A stretch of DNA of 64,000 nt from Bradyrhizobium semiaridum (lineage in GTDB: Bacteria > Pseudomonadota > Alphaproteobacteria > Rhizobiales > Xanthobacteraceae). Each line of letters opens with the position of its first letter. The first letter of the stretch is position 1. A program made the position numbers and the translations under genes. This document shows, piece by piece, positions 1-7,849 of the stretch. The notes beneath the pieces were generated by a model, which had not been told where the DNA came from, searched no databases, and was given only the letters and a program-made list of their open reading frames with translations. The stretch lies in contig NZ_JAGKJJ010000006.1 in the NCBI RefSeq assembly GCF_020329505.1, positions 310,001-374,000 on the forward strand, given 5' to 3'.

Positions 1-1682
1 TCGAACACCAGGATGCGGTCCATGCTGCGCACGGTCGACAGCCGGTGTGCGATCACGATCGAGGTGCGGCCCTTCATCAGCCGCTCCATCGCCTGCTGGA
101 TCAGCGCCTCCGATTCGGAATCGAGGCTCGAGGTCGCCTCGTCCAGGATCAAGACCGGAGCATCGGCCAGGAAGGCGCGCGCCAGCGCCACGCGCTGCCG
201 CTCGCCGCCCGACAGTTTGACGCCACGCTCGCCGACCAGCGTGCCGTAGCCCTTCGGCAGGCGCATGATGAAGTCGTGCGCATTGGCAAGCCGCGCCGCC
301 TGCTCGATCGCCTCCATGCTGGCGCCGGGCCGGCCGTAGGCGATGTTCTCCGCCAGCGTGCGATGGAACAGGATCGGCTCCTGCTGCACGATCGCGATCT
401 GGCTGCGCAGCGATTGCTGCGTCGCCTTGGAGATGTCCTGACCGTCGATCAGGATTTTTCCGCCGGAGACGTCGTAGAGCCGCTGCAGCAGCTTGACGAA
501 GGTGGTCTTGCCGGAGCCGGACCGTCCGACCAGGCCGACCCGTTCGCCGGCATCGATGTCGATCGATAGCCCGTCATAGAGCGGCCGGCGATGGCCGCCG
601 TAATGGAAGGTCACGTTGTCGAACACGATGCGGCCACCTTCGATGTCGATCGGCTTCGCATCGACGGCGTCGACGATGCCGAGCGGCTCGGCATGGATCG
701 CAACCAGCTCCTCCATGTCGTTCACCGAGCGCTGCAGATTGTTGATGTGCATGCCGACGTCGCGCAGGTAGGCGTGGATGATGTAGTAGCTGGTCAGCAC
801 ATAGGTGACGTCACCCGGCGTGGCGCGGCCCGCCGCCCACAGCAGGATCGCACCGCCGATCACCGAGGCGCGGAAGCACAGCAGCACCAGGAGCTGCGCC
901 GCGCCGGTGTGGTTGTAGCGGAACCAGGTCCGCCGCACCCGCCGCCGCCAGCGGCCGATCACGCCGCCGAGCCGGATATCCTCGCGCACCTCCGCGCCGA
1001 ACGACTTCACCACCGCGTTGCAGGTCAGCGCATCCGCCAGCGTGCCGCCGACCTTGGTGTCCCATGCGTTGGAGATGCGCGCGGCCGGCGCCACGTAGCC
1101 GATCTGGAACGCCATCGTCATCGCGACATAGATCACCGCGCCGACCGCAACCACCGCGCCGAGCTGCGGCCAGTGCAGGCCGAGCAGGATCATCGAGCCG
1201 AACAGCACCACCACCGACGGCAGCAGCGCCATCAGTACAGTGTCGTTCAGCACGTCGAGCGCCCACATGCCGCGCGTGATCTTGCGCACCGTGGAGCCGG
1301 CGAACGAATTGGCGTGCCAGTCGGTCGAGAAACGCTGCACGCGCATGAAGGCGCGCTGCCCGATATCGGACATCGACTGCAGCGTGAACGGCACGATGGT
1401 CTGGATACCGACCAGCCGCAGGATTACCGACAGCAGGCCGAGCCCGACGATCGCGCCGAAGGCGAGCAACGCGGCTTGGCGCGCGTCGGGGCTCGCCGCG
1501 CCCGCGGTCAGCGCGTCGACCAGGTGGCCGGAATAGACCGGCATGAACAGGTCGGCGGCGGTGGCGCCGAGAAATCCCGCGGTGACGATCGCAGCCCGCA
1601 GCGGCTGCTCCAGCCAGTGGCGGAAGACGAACGGAAGCACGATCCGGATCGCGGCCGGTCGTTTGGTCGTAGCAGTGGTCAT
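1..1682 (-). CDS. ABC exporter, fused permease and ATPase (3' end cut by window edge)
   Basis: Type I ABC exporter half-transporter: an N-terminal six-helix membrane domain (about residues 20-320) followed by an ATP-binding domain. Visible motifs are Walker A GRSGSGKTT, a Q-loop glutamine in IVQQEP, signature LSGGERQR, Walker B PVLILDEATSSLD and the H-loop histidine in IAHRLSTV. About 560 residues are present and the C-terminus runs off the left edge, but all catalytic motifs are inside. It probably works as a homodimer at the inner membrane exporting a lipid, peptide or drug; the substrate cannot be read from sequence. The start is the ATG at 1682 (MTTATTKRP). A promoter with an internal operator and a 23-codon ORF lie upstream on the same strand, so this gene may be under leader control. 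Confidence 0.9.
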   Translation of the reverse strand, partial: MTTATTKRPAAIRIVLPFVFRHWLEQPLRAAIVTAGFLGATAADLFMPVYSGHLVDALTAGAASPDARQAALLAFGAIVGLGLLSVILRLVGIQTIVPFTLQSMSDIGQRAFMRVQRFSTDWHANSFAGSTVRKITRGMWALDVLNDTVLMALLPSVVVLFGSMILLGLHWPQLGAVVAVGAVIYVAMTMAFQIGYVAPAARISNAWDTKVGGTLADALTCNAVVKSFGAEVREDIRLGGVIGRWRRRVRRTWFRYNHTGAAQLLVLLCFRASVIGGAILLWAAGRATPGDVTYVLTSYYIIHAYLRDVGMHINNLQRSVNDMEELVAIHAEPLGIVDAVDAKPIDIEGGRIVFDNVTFHYGGHRRPLYDGLSIDIDAGERVGLVGRSGSGKTTFVKLLQRLYDVSGGKILIDGQDISKATQQSLRSQIAIVQQEPILFHRTLAENIAYGRPGASMEAIEQAARLANAHDFIMRLPKGYGTLVGERGVKLSGGERQRVALARAFLADAPVLILDEATSSLDSESEALIQQAMERLMKGRTSIVIAHRLSTVRSMDRILVF

Positions 1683-1799
1683 GGCCCATTCCGGCCACGC
1701 ATGATCCGCGCCGGCCGGCTCCATTTAAGGCGATGCGCGGACGGAATCCGGCCGCAAGCAACGCAGAGAACAATCGGTAAGGTGTTGGGAAGCTTGGAT

Positions 1800-1820
1800 G
1801 ATCGGGGATAGGCCCCGATC
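1800..1820 (-). other. Hairpin between leader ORF and ABC exporter
   Basis: Perfect 8-bp inverted repeat GATCGGGG / CCCCGATC with a 5-nt loop, 12 nt after the stop codon of the small ORF and 118 nt before the exporter start. No T-run follows on the minus strand, so it is not a classical terminator; it could be part of a leader structure. Confidence 0.35.
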
Positions 1821-1831
1821 AGAGCTGGGAG

Positions 1832-1903
1832 CTAACGCGCTGACGCGTCCAGCATCATCGAACGCGGGCGCGCGATCTGCGAAATATACGAATTCATGCG
1901 CAT
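1832..1903 (-). CDS. Candidate 23-codon leader ORF upstream of ABC exporter
   Basis: Short reading frame starting MRMNSYISQIARPR, ending TAG. A GGGGAG Shine-Dalgarno sequence sits directly before the first ATG (1903), so the second ATG (1897) at a 6-nt spacing may be the true start (21 residues). A good sigma70-type promoter (TTGCCA, 17 bp, TATAAG) lies just upstream, predicting a transcript start near 1924. I do not recognise the peptide. Seen: promoter, SD, ORF, hairpin, then the exporter 150 nt downstream, all on one strand. Inferred: a regulatory leader peptide or an independent small protein. It could also be a chance ORF. Confidence 0.45.
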   Translation of the reverse strand: MRMNSYISQIARPRSMMLDASAR

Positions 1904-1930
1904 CTCCCCGGTTCGAGCAACGAAGCGCTG

Positions 1931-1959
1931 CTTATAAATGCATCACGCGTGATTGGCAA
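1931..1959 (-). promoter_or_regulatory. Promoter with palindromic operator in the spacer
   Basis: On the minus strand a -35 TTGCCA (1959-1954) and -10 TATAAG (1936-1931) are separated by 17 bp. The spacer contains the perfect 12-bp palindrome ATCACGCGTGAT (1942-1953), the usual place for a repressor operator. It would drive the 23-codon ORF and the ABC exporter. No regulator gene for it is recognised nearby. Confidence 0.55.
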
Positions 1960-2030
1960 GGTAACATCGCCGTGAGTGCGGCAATGTGTGTCAATCGCGT
2001 AACGTACTCACTGCGCTCGATCGGCCCCTT

Positions 2031-2140
2031 CGTAGCCCGGATGAGCGAAGCGATATCCGGGGCCGCTCGTGCCGTCGTTTATCGGGACGATGAGTCCAGA
2101 CGCGCTCTTCCCCGCATGTCGCTTCGCTCATGCGGCTACG
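2031..2140. repeat. REP/BIME-like element 1 (GTAGCCCGGATGAGCG family)
   Basis: Left arm GTAGCCCGGATGAGCGAAGC and right arm ending TTCGCTCATGCGGCTAC face each other across about 60 bp. The same paired arms recur at 2809-2919, 49701-49806, 51597-51671, 52126-52197 and 52726-52815, with a single arm at 2716-2746. It lies immediately downstream of the RAYT remnant, the expected position for RAYT-mobilised REPs. Confidence 0.75.
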
Positions 2141-2156
2141 AACAGCGCAAGCCCCA

Positions 2157-2689
2157 TCACTCGGCGCGCTCCCCAAACCCTCCGCCGTCCTTTACGTCGC
2201 CCCCCCAATCGTGCGGCAGCAGCCCTTCCCTCACATAGCGGTGAAACGAGGAATACGGCCAATCCCAAACACGCCGCACCAGCGCATGCTTGACCGGGTT
2301 GAAATGGATGTAGTCGACGTGCCTAGCGAAATCGTCCTCATCACGGATGGTATGTTCCCAAAACCGCCTTTGCCATAGCGCCAATTCGCCATTCGGCGAA
2401 CGTACTAGCTGAACCGACGCAGCAAGCAACTGACTGCTGAACTGCCCTTTGATGCGACGCCAGCGACCGGCAAAATCGGAGTCATTTGAGGGCAGCGTCA
2501 GGATGGCGTGCAGGTGATCGGCAGTATCACAACCGCATCGATCGTAAACGGACGCTCGCGACGAGCTACGCTGAATGCTTTCCGAAGTTCGGCAATCTGA
2601 TCCACGAGCATGCTCGATCGCCTGTCGGCGAGCGTGACCGTGAAGAAGAATGTTCCGCCAGGAATGAAGTTACGTCGGTATCGGACCAT
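2157..2689 (-). pseudogene. REP-associated tyrosine transposase (RAYT), frameshifted
   Basis: IS200/IS605-like Y1 transposase of the REP-associated (RAYT) class. The N-terminal part (MVRYRRNFIPGGTFFFTVTL) reads from 2689; near 2519-2522 one G appears to be lost, so the frame changes exactly in the HUH metal-binding motif. Restoring one base gives ILPDHLHAIL and an open frame to the stop at 2157. The catalytic Tyr region DYIHFNPVKHALV and a C-terminal WPYSSFHRYV follow. As written the protein ends shortly after the lesion, so it should be inactive unless the missing base is a sequencing error. REP elements flank it on both sides. Confidence 0.85.
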
Positions 2690-2715
2690 GCAGCCTCACG
2701 TGCTGAAACGCCGTT

Positions 2716-2746
2716 CCCGCATGTCGCTTCGCTCATGCGGGCTACG
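2716..2746. repeat. REP-like single arm next to RAYT
   Basis: CCCGCATGTCGCTTCGCTCA followed by TGCGGGCTACG, identical to the right arm of the paired elements. It lies 27 bp upstream of the RAYT start, so REP copies bracket the transposase gene. Confidence 0.7.
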
Positions 2747-2808
2747 AGGAGCGTCATCTGATTATTGGCGGTAAACACAAATGCACGTCAATGCGGGACG
2801 GGGACATT

Positions 2809-2919
2809 GTAGCTCGGATGAGCGAAGCGATATCCGGGGCCGCTCGTGCCGTCACGTGATGCGATTATGAGTCCTAGCATGCACCGGTCCCACATGTCGC
2901 TTCGCTCATGCGGGCTACG
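2809..2919. repeat. REP/BIME-like element 2
   Basis: Paired arms GTAGCTCGGATGAGCGAAGC and CTTCGCTCATGCGGGCTACG. The inner part GATATCCGGGGCCGCTCGTG is shared with element 1. It ends 10 bp from the stop codon of the MFS gene and may add a hairpin at that mRNA's 3' end. Confidence 0.75.
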
Positions 2920-2928
2920 ACAACACCC

Positions 2929-4518
2929 CTAGTGCGCGTCGCCGCCGCCGGCGGTCATCGAGGGCGGCTTGTTGACGAACAGCACCACGAGGCTGAGGCC
3001 GACATAAAACAGCGACAGCATGAAGAAGGCGTCGCCATAGCTCATCACCGCGGCCTGGCGGTGCACGATCTGCGAGAGCTGCTTCATGGCCATCAGGGCG
3101 GAGTCGCCCATGCCCTGCATACGCTGAGTGAAATTGTTGAGCGTCTCGACCGCGGTCGCGTTGCCCCAGGTGACGCGGTCGTGCAGGCGCGAGATGTGCA
3201 GGTCGGTGCGGTCGTTGAGCACCTGGTTGATGACGGCGAGCCCGAGCGCGCCGCCGAGGTTGCGCATCAGATTGAACAGGCCGGAGGCGTTCTTGACGCG
3301 CTCCGGCGCCAGCGTGGCGAGCGCGATGTTGTTGGTCGGCACCATCGCGCACATCATGCCGATGCCGCGCAGGATCTGCGGCACGAGCAGCTCGTAAAAA
3401 TCGTATTCGCGCGTGATCCAGGTCATCTGCCAGGAGCCGAGCGCGAAGGTGACGAGGCCGAACGCGATGATGTAGCGCAGGTCGACCTTGAGCATCAGCC
3501 GCCCGACCACCGGCGCCATCAAGAACATCGTGATGCCGGACACGAACATGGTCTCGCCGATCATCAGCGCGCTGTAGCCGCGGATCTCCGCGAGATAGCG
3601 CGGATAGACGTAGGTGAGACCGTAAAGACCGATGCCGATGCAGAACTGCAGCAGGCAGCCGACCGCGAAGTTGCGGTTGGTGAAGGCGTAGAGATCGACG
3701 ATCGGCTCCTCGGCGGTCAGGACGCGCCAGAAGAAGAAGATCGCAGACACGAAACCGATCGCAGCGCAGGTCGCGACCGAGGTGTCCTGCAGCCACTCAT
3801 ATTGCGGACCTTCCTCCAGCACATATTCGAGCGAACCGAGGAAGCCGGCCATGAAGATCAGGCCCCACCAGTCGAAGCGCTCGAGCAGCGCCAGGTTGGG
3901 CTGGTCGAAATCGATCAGCGCCAGCACGCCGACGGTGATCAGGATGCCCGGCACGATGTTGATGAAGAACAGCCAGTGCCACGACATCAGGTCGGTGATG
4001 TAGCCGCCGACCGTCGGCCCGACTGTCGGCGCCAGCGTCGCGACCAGGCCGATGATCGGCGCCACGATGTAGAATTTGGTGCGCGGAAAAATCAGATAGG
4101 CCGAGGCGAACACGGTCGGGATCATGCCGGCGCCGAGGAAGCCCTGCAGCGCGCGCCACAGGATCATCTGCTCGATCGAGGAGGCGAAGCCGCAGAGCAG
4201 GCTCGACACCGTGAAACCGAATGCCGAGATCGCGAACAGCAGCCGTGTGCCGAGCGCGCGCGACAGGAAGCCCGACAGTGGGATCGCGATCACCTCGGCG
4301 ATCAGGTAGGCGGTCTGCACCCACGACACTTCGCTCGACGAGGCCGAGAGGCCGGCCTGGATCTCGTTGAGCGAGGCCGAGACGATCTGGATGTCCAGGA
4401 TCGACATGAACATCCCGAACACCATGATGATGAACGCGAACAGCCGCTTCGGCTGGATGCGCTCCGACGCCGGCGCGGCGTTCATCATGGAGGCATTGGC
4501 AGTTGTCGCGTCAGCCAT
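2929..4518 (-). CDS. EmrB/QacA-type MFS drug efflux permease (DHA2, 14 TM)
   Basis: 529-residue inner-membrane proton antiporter of the DHA2 family. The N-terminus (MADATTANAS) is soluble; the first helix starts near residue 27 (FAFIIMVFGMFMSILDIQIV) and 14 hydrophobic segments are consistent with the length. Motif A appears as GFLSRALGTR between helices 2 and 3, and a motif-C-like GLVATLAPTVGPTVGG follows in helix 5. It lies 48 bp downstream of the HlyD-type adaptor gene on the same strand, so the two form an EmrAB-type operon exporting hydrophobic compounds across both membranes with an outer-membrane channel encoded elsewhere. Regulated by the divergent TetR repressor. Confidence 0.93.
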   Translation of the reverse strand: MADATTANASMMNAAPASERIQPKRLFAFIIMVFGMFMSILDIQIVSASLNEIQAGLSASSSEVSWVQTAYLIAEVIAIPLSGFLSRALGTRLLFAISAFGFTVSSLLCGFASSIEQMILWRALQGFLGAGMIPTVFASAYLIFPRTKFYIVAPIIGLVATLAPTVGPTVGGYITDLMSWHWLFFINIVPGILITVGVLALIDFDQPNLALLERFDWWGLIFMAGFLGSLEYVLEEGPQYEWLQDTSVATCAAIGFVSAIFFFWRVLTAEEPIVDLYAFTNRNFAVGCLLQFCIGIGLYGLTYVYPRYLAEIRGYSALMIGETMFVSGITMFLMAPVVGRLMLKVDLRYIIAFGLVTFALGSWQMTWITREYDFYELLVPQILRGIGMMCAMVPTNNIALATLAPERVKNASGLFNLMRNLGGALGLAVINQVLNDRTDLHISRLHDRVTWGNATAVETLNNFTQRMQGMGDSALMAMKQLSQIVHRQAAVMSYGDAFFMLSLFYVGLSLVVLFVNKPPSMTAGGGDAH

Positions 4519-4566
4519 TGGTTCATCGGCTCCGGGCTTGGACCGCCGGTCCGAAGCCGCCAGACA

Positions 4567-5862
4567 TCACTGCGGATGGATCATCATCGGCGCGTCGAGG
4601 TCGGTATCGGCGTCGGCATCCGCCGCGCCCTCACTGGTGTTGACGGTGGTGTAGACCGACATGCCGGCGCGCAGCAGGCCCTGTTTGGCGACACTTGCCG
4701 GCACGCGGATGCGGACCGGCAGCCGCTGCACGATCTTGGTGAAATTGCCGGTGGCGTTATCGGGCGGCAGCAGCGTGAACACCGAGCCTGCCGCCGGCGA
4801 GATGCTGTCGACGATGCCGGTGAATTTGCGGAAGCCGTAGGCGTCGACCTTGATCGTCACGCGCTGGCCCGGGCGGATGCGCTTGAGCTGGGTCTCTTTG
4901 TAGTTGGCGTCGATGAAGACGCCGTCGAGCGGCACCACATTGCCGAGCCGCTGGCCGACATTGATGTAGTCGCCGGTATTGACCATTCGGTTGGAGAAGG
5001 TGCCGTCGACCGGCGCGCGGACCTTGGTGAAATCGAGGTCGCGTTCGGCCTTGGCGAGCTGGGTCTGCAACTCGGCGAGCTGGGCGCGGGCCTCGGCCTG
5101 CTGCGCCCGGGTCACCTCGACATTGTCCCTGGCGGCATCGAACGCGGCCTGCGCCGAACGCACCGCGGCCTGACCCTGATCGCGGCTAGCCTCGGACACC
5201 TCGAAGGTGGCGCGTGAGGCAAAACCTTTGCTGTTCAGCGCCTGCTGACGATCGAAATCGAGACCGGCGCGCTTCAGGCCGGCTTCGGCGGAGACGAGCT
5301 GCGCCCTGGCCTGCTCCACCGCGCTCTCCTGCGCGGTGACCTGGCGGCCGATGCGGTCGATCGTCGCCTGCTGGGTCGCGATCCTGGTGCGCGCGGCATC
5401 GACTGCGATGCGATAGTCGCCGTCGTCGATCCGGAAGATCACGTCGCCGGCCCGCACCAGCGTATTGTCGCCGGGCAGGATCGCCGCGATGTGGCCGGCG
5501 ACGCGCGCACCGAGCATGGTGTTGTTGGCACGGACATAGGCGTCATCGGTCGAGACGTAGAAGCGGCCGATCGTCAGGTAATAGGTCGCATAGCCGGCGG
5601 CGGCGAGCGCGAGCAGACCGAGGATGCCCATCAACACGAATTTGCGCTTGCCGGATTTCGGCGCGGCAGCGGCAGGCGGCGCGGCCGGCTGCGCGGAAGC
5701 AGGTGTGCCCGGCGTCTCGGCAGGACGGCGCTTCGCTTCATCGGCGATGTCAGGGGCGTCCTGCTCGGCGAGATCGGCGGACGCATCACGCGTCACCTCG
5801 TCCGCCGCCGTCTGCGGCTCGGCACGAACGATGCGCGCGGCCTGATCTCTCGCTGCGGCCAT
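4567..5862 (-). CDS. EmrA/HlyD-family periplasmic adaptor of the efflux pump
   Basis: 431-residue membrane-fusion protein. An acidic/proline-rich cytoplasmic N-terminus of about 75 residues precedes one TM helix (FVLMGILGLLALAAAGYATY). Then come the family motif STDDAYVRA, a biotinyl-lipoyl half, a long coiled-coil hairpin rich in A/Q/R/E (about 145-265), the second lipoyl half (VRAPVDGTFSNRMVNTGDYI) and a beta-barrel domain. The ATG at 5862 is chosen because GGAG lies 9 nt upstream; a GTG at 5877 is also in frame. First gene of the efflux operon; its promoter overlaps the TetR operator at 5940-5962. Confidence 0.92.
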   Translation of the reverse strand: MAAARDQAARIVRAEPQTAADEVTRDASADLAEQDAPDIADEAKRRPAETPGTPASAQPAAPPAAAAPKSGKRKFVLMGILGLLALAAAGYATYYLTIGRFYVSTDDAYVRANNTMLGARVAGHIAAILPGDNTLVRAGDVIFRIDDGDYRIAVDAARTRIATQQATIDRIGRQVTAQESAVEQARAQLVSAEAGLKRAGLDFDRQQALNSKGFASRATFEVSEASRDQGQAAVRSAQAAFDAARDNVEVTRAQQAEARAQLAELQTQLAKAERDLDFTKVRAPVDGTFSNRMVNTGDYINVGQRLGNVVPLDGVFIDANYKETQLKRIRPGQRVTIKVDAYGFRKFTGIVDSISPAAGSVFTLLPPDNATGNFTKIVQRLPVRIRVPASVAKQGLLRAGMSVYTTVNTSEGAADADADTDLDAPMMIHPQ

Positions 5863-5932
5863 GAAAGGGCTCTCCACAAATCCCCGATGCGCGCGGTGCG
5901 GGATTTTGCCGCGCGGCCATCGTCGGTTCCAT

Positions 5933-5969
5933 AGTTATCATTGACCGAACCGTTCGGTCAATCTACATA
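5933..5969. promoter_or_regulatory. TetR operator inside back-to-back promoters of emrA-like and tetR genes
   Basis: Positions 5940-5962 form an inverted repeat with perfect 11-bp arms (ATTGACCGAAC and its complement) around one central base, a typical TetR-family operator. Each arm also supplies a -35 TTGACC: rightward TTGACC (5941-5946), 17 bp, TACATA (5964-5969); leftward TTGACC (5961-5956) with GATAAC about 16 bp on. Repressor bound here would block both promoters. This also argues against the regulator starting at 5941. Confidence 0.75.
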
Positions 5970-6045
5970 CACAGCTGCAGATTATAATGCGTCGATTCTT
6001 GCCACCGGCCATTTTGCGTTGAGTTCTTGCCGAAAAGCTAAACCA

Positions 6046-6687
6046 ATGGTTGCAGCACCGCCCAGCCCCGCCCACCTCGTCGAGGAGGAATCCTCGAAGC
6101 GCCGCCAGATCCTGGACGGCGCCCGCAAGGTATTCCTGGACCTCGGTTTCGACGGCGCCAGCATGGGCGAGATCGCCCGCGCCGCCGGGGTCTCCAAGGG
6201 CACGCTCTATGTCTATTTCCCCGACAAGGCCGGGCTGTTCGCGGCGATCGTCGAGGAGGAGAAGCTCGCCCAGGGCAAAATCATCTTCAATTTCGATCCT
6301 TCGCGCAGCGTCGATGTCACGCTGCCCGAATTCGGCCGCGCCTATGTCGGGATGCTGTGCCGGCCCGGCGGCGGCTCGGCGATCCGTACCGTGATGGCGA
6401 TCGCCGAGCGGATGCCCGAGCTCGGCAGCCGGTTCTACACCCATGTGATCGCCCACACCGTCGACCGCTTCGCCGCCTATCTCGAGGCGCGCGCCGCACT
6501 CGGCGAGCTCGTGATCGACGACTATCAGCTCGCCGCCTGGCAGTTCATGCAGATGTGCCAGGCGACGCTGTTCCAGGCCTTCATCTTCCAGGCCGCGCCA
6601 TCGCCCTCGCCGGAGCGGATCGCGACCGTGGTCGACAGCGCCACGCGCGTGTTTTTCGCGGCGTACCGGCCGAAGCAAACTGGCTGA
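6046..6687 (+). CDS. TetR/AcrR-family repressor of the adjacent efflux operon
   Basis: 213-residue regulator from the ATG at 6046 (MVAAPPSPAHL). The N-terminal helix-turn-helix is clear: RRQILDGARKVFLDLGFDGA, then SMGEIARAAGVSKGTLYVYF (about 20-68). The C-terminal helical domain should bind an inducer, presumably a pump substrate. An in-frame ATG at 5941 would give 35 more residues but lies inside the operator and -35 element, so it is rejected. Divergent from the EmrAB-like genes and expected to repress both itself and them. The C-terminus ends just before a repeat element. Confidence 0.92.
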   Translation: MVAAPPSPAHLVEEESSKRRQILDGARKVFLDLGFDGASMGEIARAAGVSKGTLYVYFPDKAGLFAAIVEEEKLAQGKIIFNFDPSRSVDVTLPEFGRAYVGMLCRPGGGSAIRTVMAIAERMPELGSRFYTHVIAHTVDRFAAYLEARAALGELVIDDYQLAAWQFMQMCQATLFQAFIFQAAPSPSPERIATVVDSATRVFFAAYRPKQTG

Positions 6688-6694
6688 TCTCTCG

Positions 6695-6773
6695 CGTCAT
6701 TGCGAGCGAAGCGAAGCAATCCATGCTTCCGTTCTGCCGAGCTATGGATTGCTTCGCTTCGCTCGCAATGACG
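6695..6773. repeat. Palindromic repeat (CGTCATTGCGAGCGAAGCG family)
   Basis: Arms of about 28 bp, beginning CGTCATTGCGAGCGAAGCGA and returning as TCGCTTCGCTCGCAATGACG, separated by about 25 bp. The sequence can form a very stable hairpin 8 bp after the TetR stop codon and may end or protect that mRNA. Only one copy is present in this window. Confidence 0.75.
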
Positions 6774-6830
6774 AGGAGATATCGGTGCGCTATCATACGC
6801 GCTGCGCCGCCAGCGCGAGGATAGCCATCG

Positions 6831-7673
6831 ATGACCGACCTCACCATCCGACACATGCAGCCGGACGAGATCGCGCTCGCGGCGGACTGGGCTGCGGCGG
6901 AGGGCTGGAATCCCGGTCTCGCCGATGCCGCCTGTTTTGCCGCCGAGGACCCGCAAGGGTTTTTCATCGGCGAGATCGACGGGCAGCCCGCAGCGGTGAT
7001 CTCCTGCGTCAATTACGGCATGCGCTTCGCCTTCCTCGGCTTCTACATCGTGCGGCCGGATCTGCGCGGGCGCGGCTACGGCCTGAAGATCTGGAACGCG
7101 GCGATCGCGCATGCGTGTCCGCGCGTGATCGGGCTCGACGGCGTGGTGGCGCAGCAGGCGAACTACCGCAAGTCGGGCTTCGAGCTCGCCTACGCCAACA
7201 TCCGTTACGGCGGCGTGGTCGCTGCGCCGCCTGCGCCTAATGCAGATACCATCGCGCTGACCGATGTGCCGGCAGCGTTGATCGAAGCCGATGACGCGAC
7301 GGTGTTTCCGGCGCCGCGCCCGGCCTTTCTGCGCGCCTGGATCAATACGCCTGGGCATGTCGGACGGGCGCAGATGCGCGATGGCCGGTTGGCCGGCTGG
7401 GGCGTGATCCGTCCGTGCCGGAGCGGCCGCAAGATCGGGCCGCTGATCGCCGATGACCGCGCCGGTGCCGAGACCGTGCTGTCGGCCCTGCTCGCGAGCA
7501 GCGGCGGCGGCGGAATCTTCCTCGATGTCCCCGACATCAACCGCGACGCCGTGGCACTCGCGCAAAGCCTCGGACTCGCGCCGGTGTTTGAGACCGCGCG
7601 GATGTACACCGGCGCGATCTCGCAATTGCGGATCGATCGCGTGTTCGGCGTCACGACGTTCGAACTGGGTTAG
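6831..7673 (+). CDS. GNAT-family N-acetyltransferase, two-domain
   Basis: 280-residue protein with an N-terminal GNAT domain (about 5-125): the beta4 strand FAFLGFYIV is followed by the acetyl-CoA loop RPDLRGRGYGLKIW (R/QxxGxG). The C-terminal 130 residues look like the second GNAT-like domain found in the Acetyltransf_18 group, starting near DTIALTDVPAALIEADDATV and ending GLAPVFETARMYTG. Substrate unknown; the family acetylates amines on small molecules or proteins. The ATG at 6831 begins MTDLTIRHMQPDEI, where the first beta strand should lie. Monocistronic, flanked by repeats. Confidence 0.85.
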   Translation: MTDLTIRHMQPDEIALAADWAAAEGWNPGLADAACFAAEDPQGFFIGEIDGQPAAVISCVNYGMRFAFLGFYIVRPDLRGRGYGLKIWNAAIAHACPRVIGLDGVVAQQANYRKSGFELAYANIRYGGVVAAPPAPNADTIALTDVPAALIEADDATVFPAPRPAFLRAWINTPGHVGRAQMRDGRLAGWGVIRPCRSGRKIGPLIADDRAGAETVLSALLASSGGGGIFLDVPDINRDAVALAQSLGLAPVFETARMYTGAISQLRIDRVFGVTTFELG

Positions 7674-7691
7674 GTTGCAAGACACTGCGTT

Positions 7692-7839
7692 CCTCTCCCC
7701 GTTCTTACGGGGAGAGGGTTGGGGTGAGGGGCTGCATCCACAAACTGGTTGGAGACGGACTCGCGGCGAATCCCCCTCACCCGGAACGCATCTAGCGATG
7801 CGTTCCGACCTCTCCCCGCGAGCGGGGCGAGGTGAAGCG
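7692..7839. repeat. Palindromic repeat (CTCTCCCCG / CGGGGAGAGG family)
   Basis: Nested hairpins: CTCTCCCCGTTCTTACGGGGAGAGG at the left, GGAACGCATCTAGCGATGCGTTCC inside, and CCTCTCCCCGCGAGCGGGGCGAGG at the right. A close copy sits at 24542-24690 and a small one-hairpin version at about 14977-15000. It separates the convergent GNAT and monooxygenase-esterase genes and could terminate both. Confidence 0.7.
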
Positions 7840-7849
7840 GCGCCCGCGA

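Noticed and set aside
2908..5217. 769-codon plus-strand open frame opposite the efflux genes
   Set aside because: Arg/His/Asp-rich composition with no domain; it is the GC-rich antisense shadow of the MFS and EmrA-like genes, which have clear family motifs.
5941..6045. Upstream ATG for the TetR regulator at 5941
   Set aside because: It lies inside the operator and -35 box; the 35 extra residues do not resemble the family.
7692..7839. Repeat block as an attachment site or integron element
   Set aside because: No integrase or tRNA nearby and copies occur at other intergenic sites; it fits a dispersed hairpin repeat.
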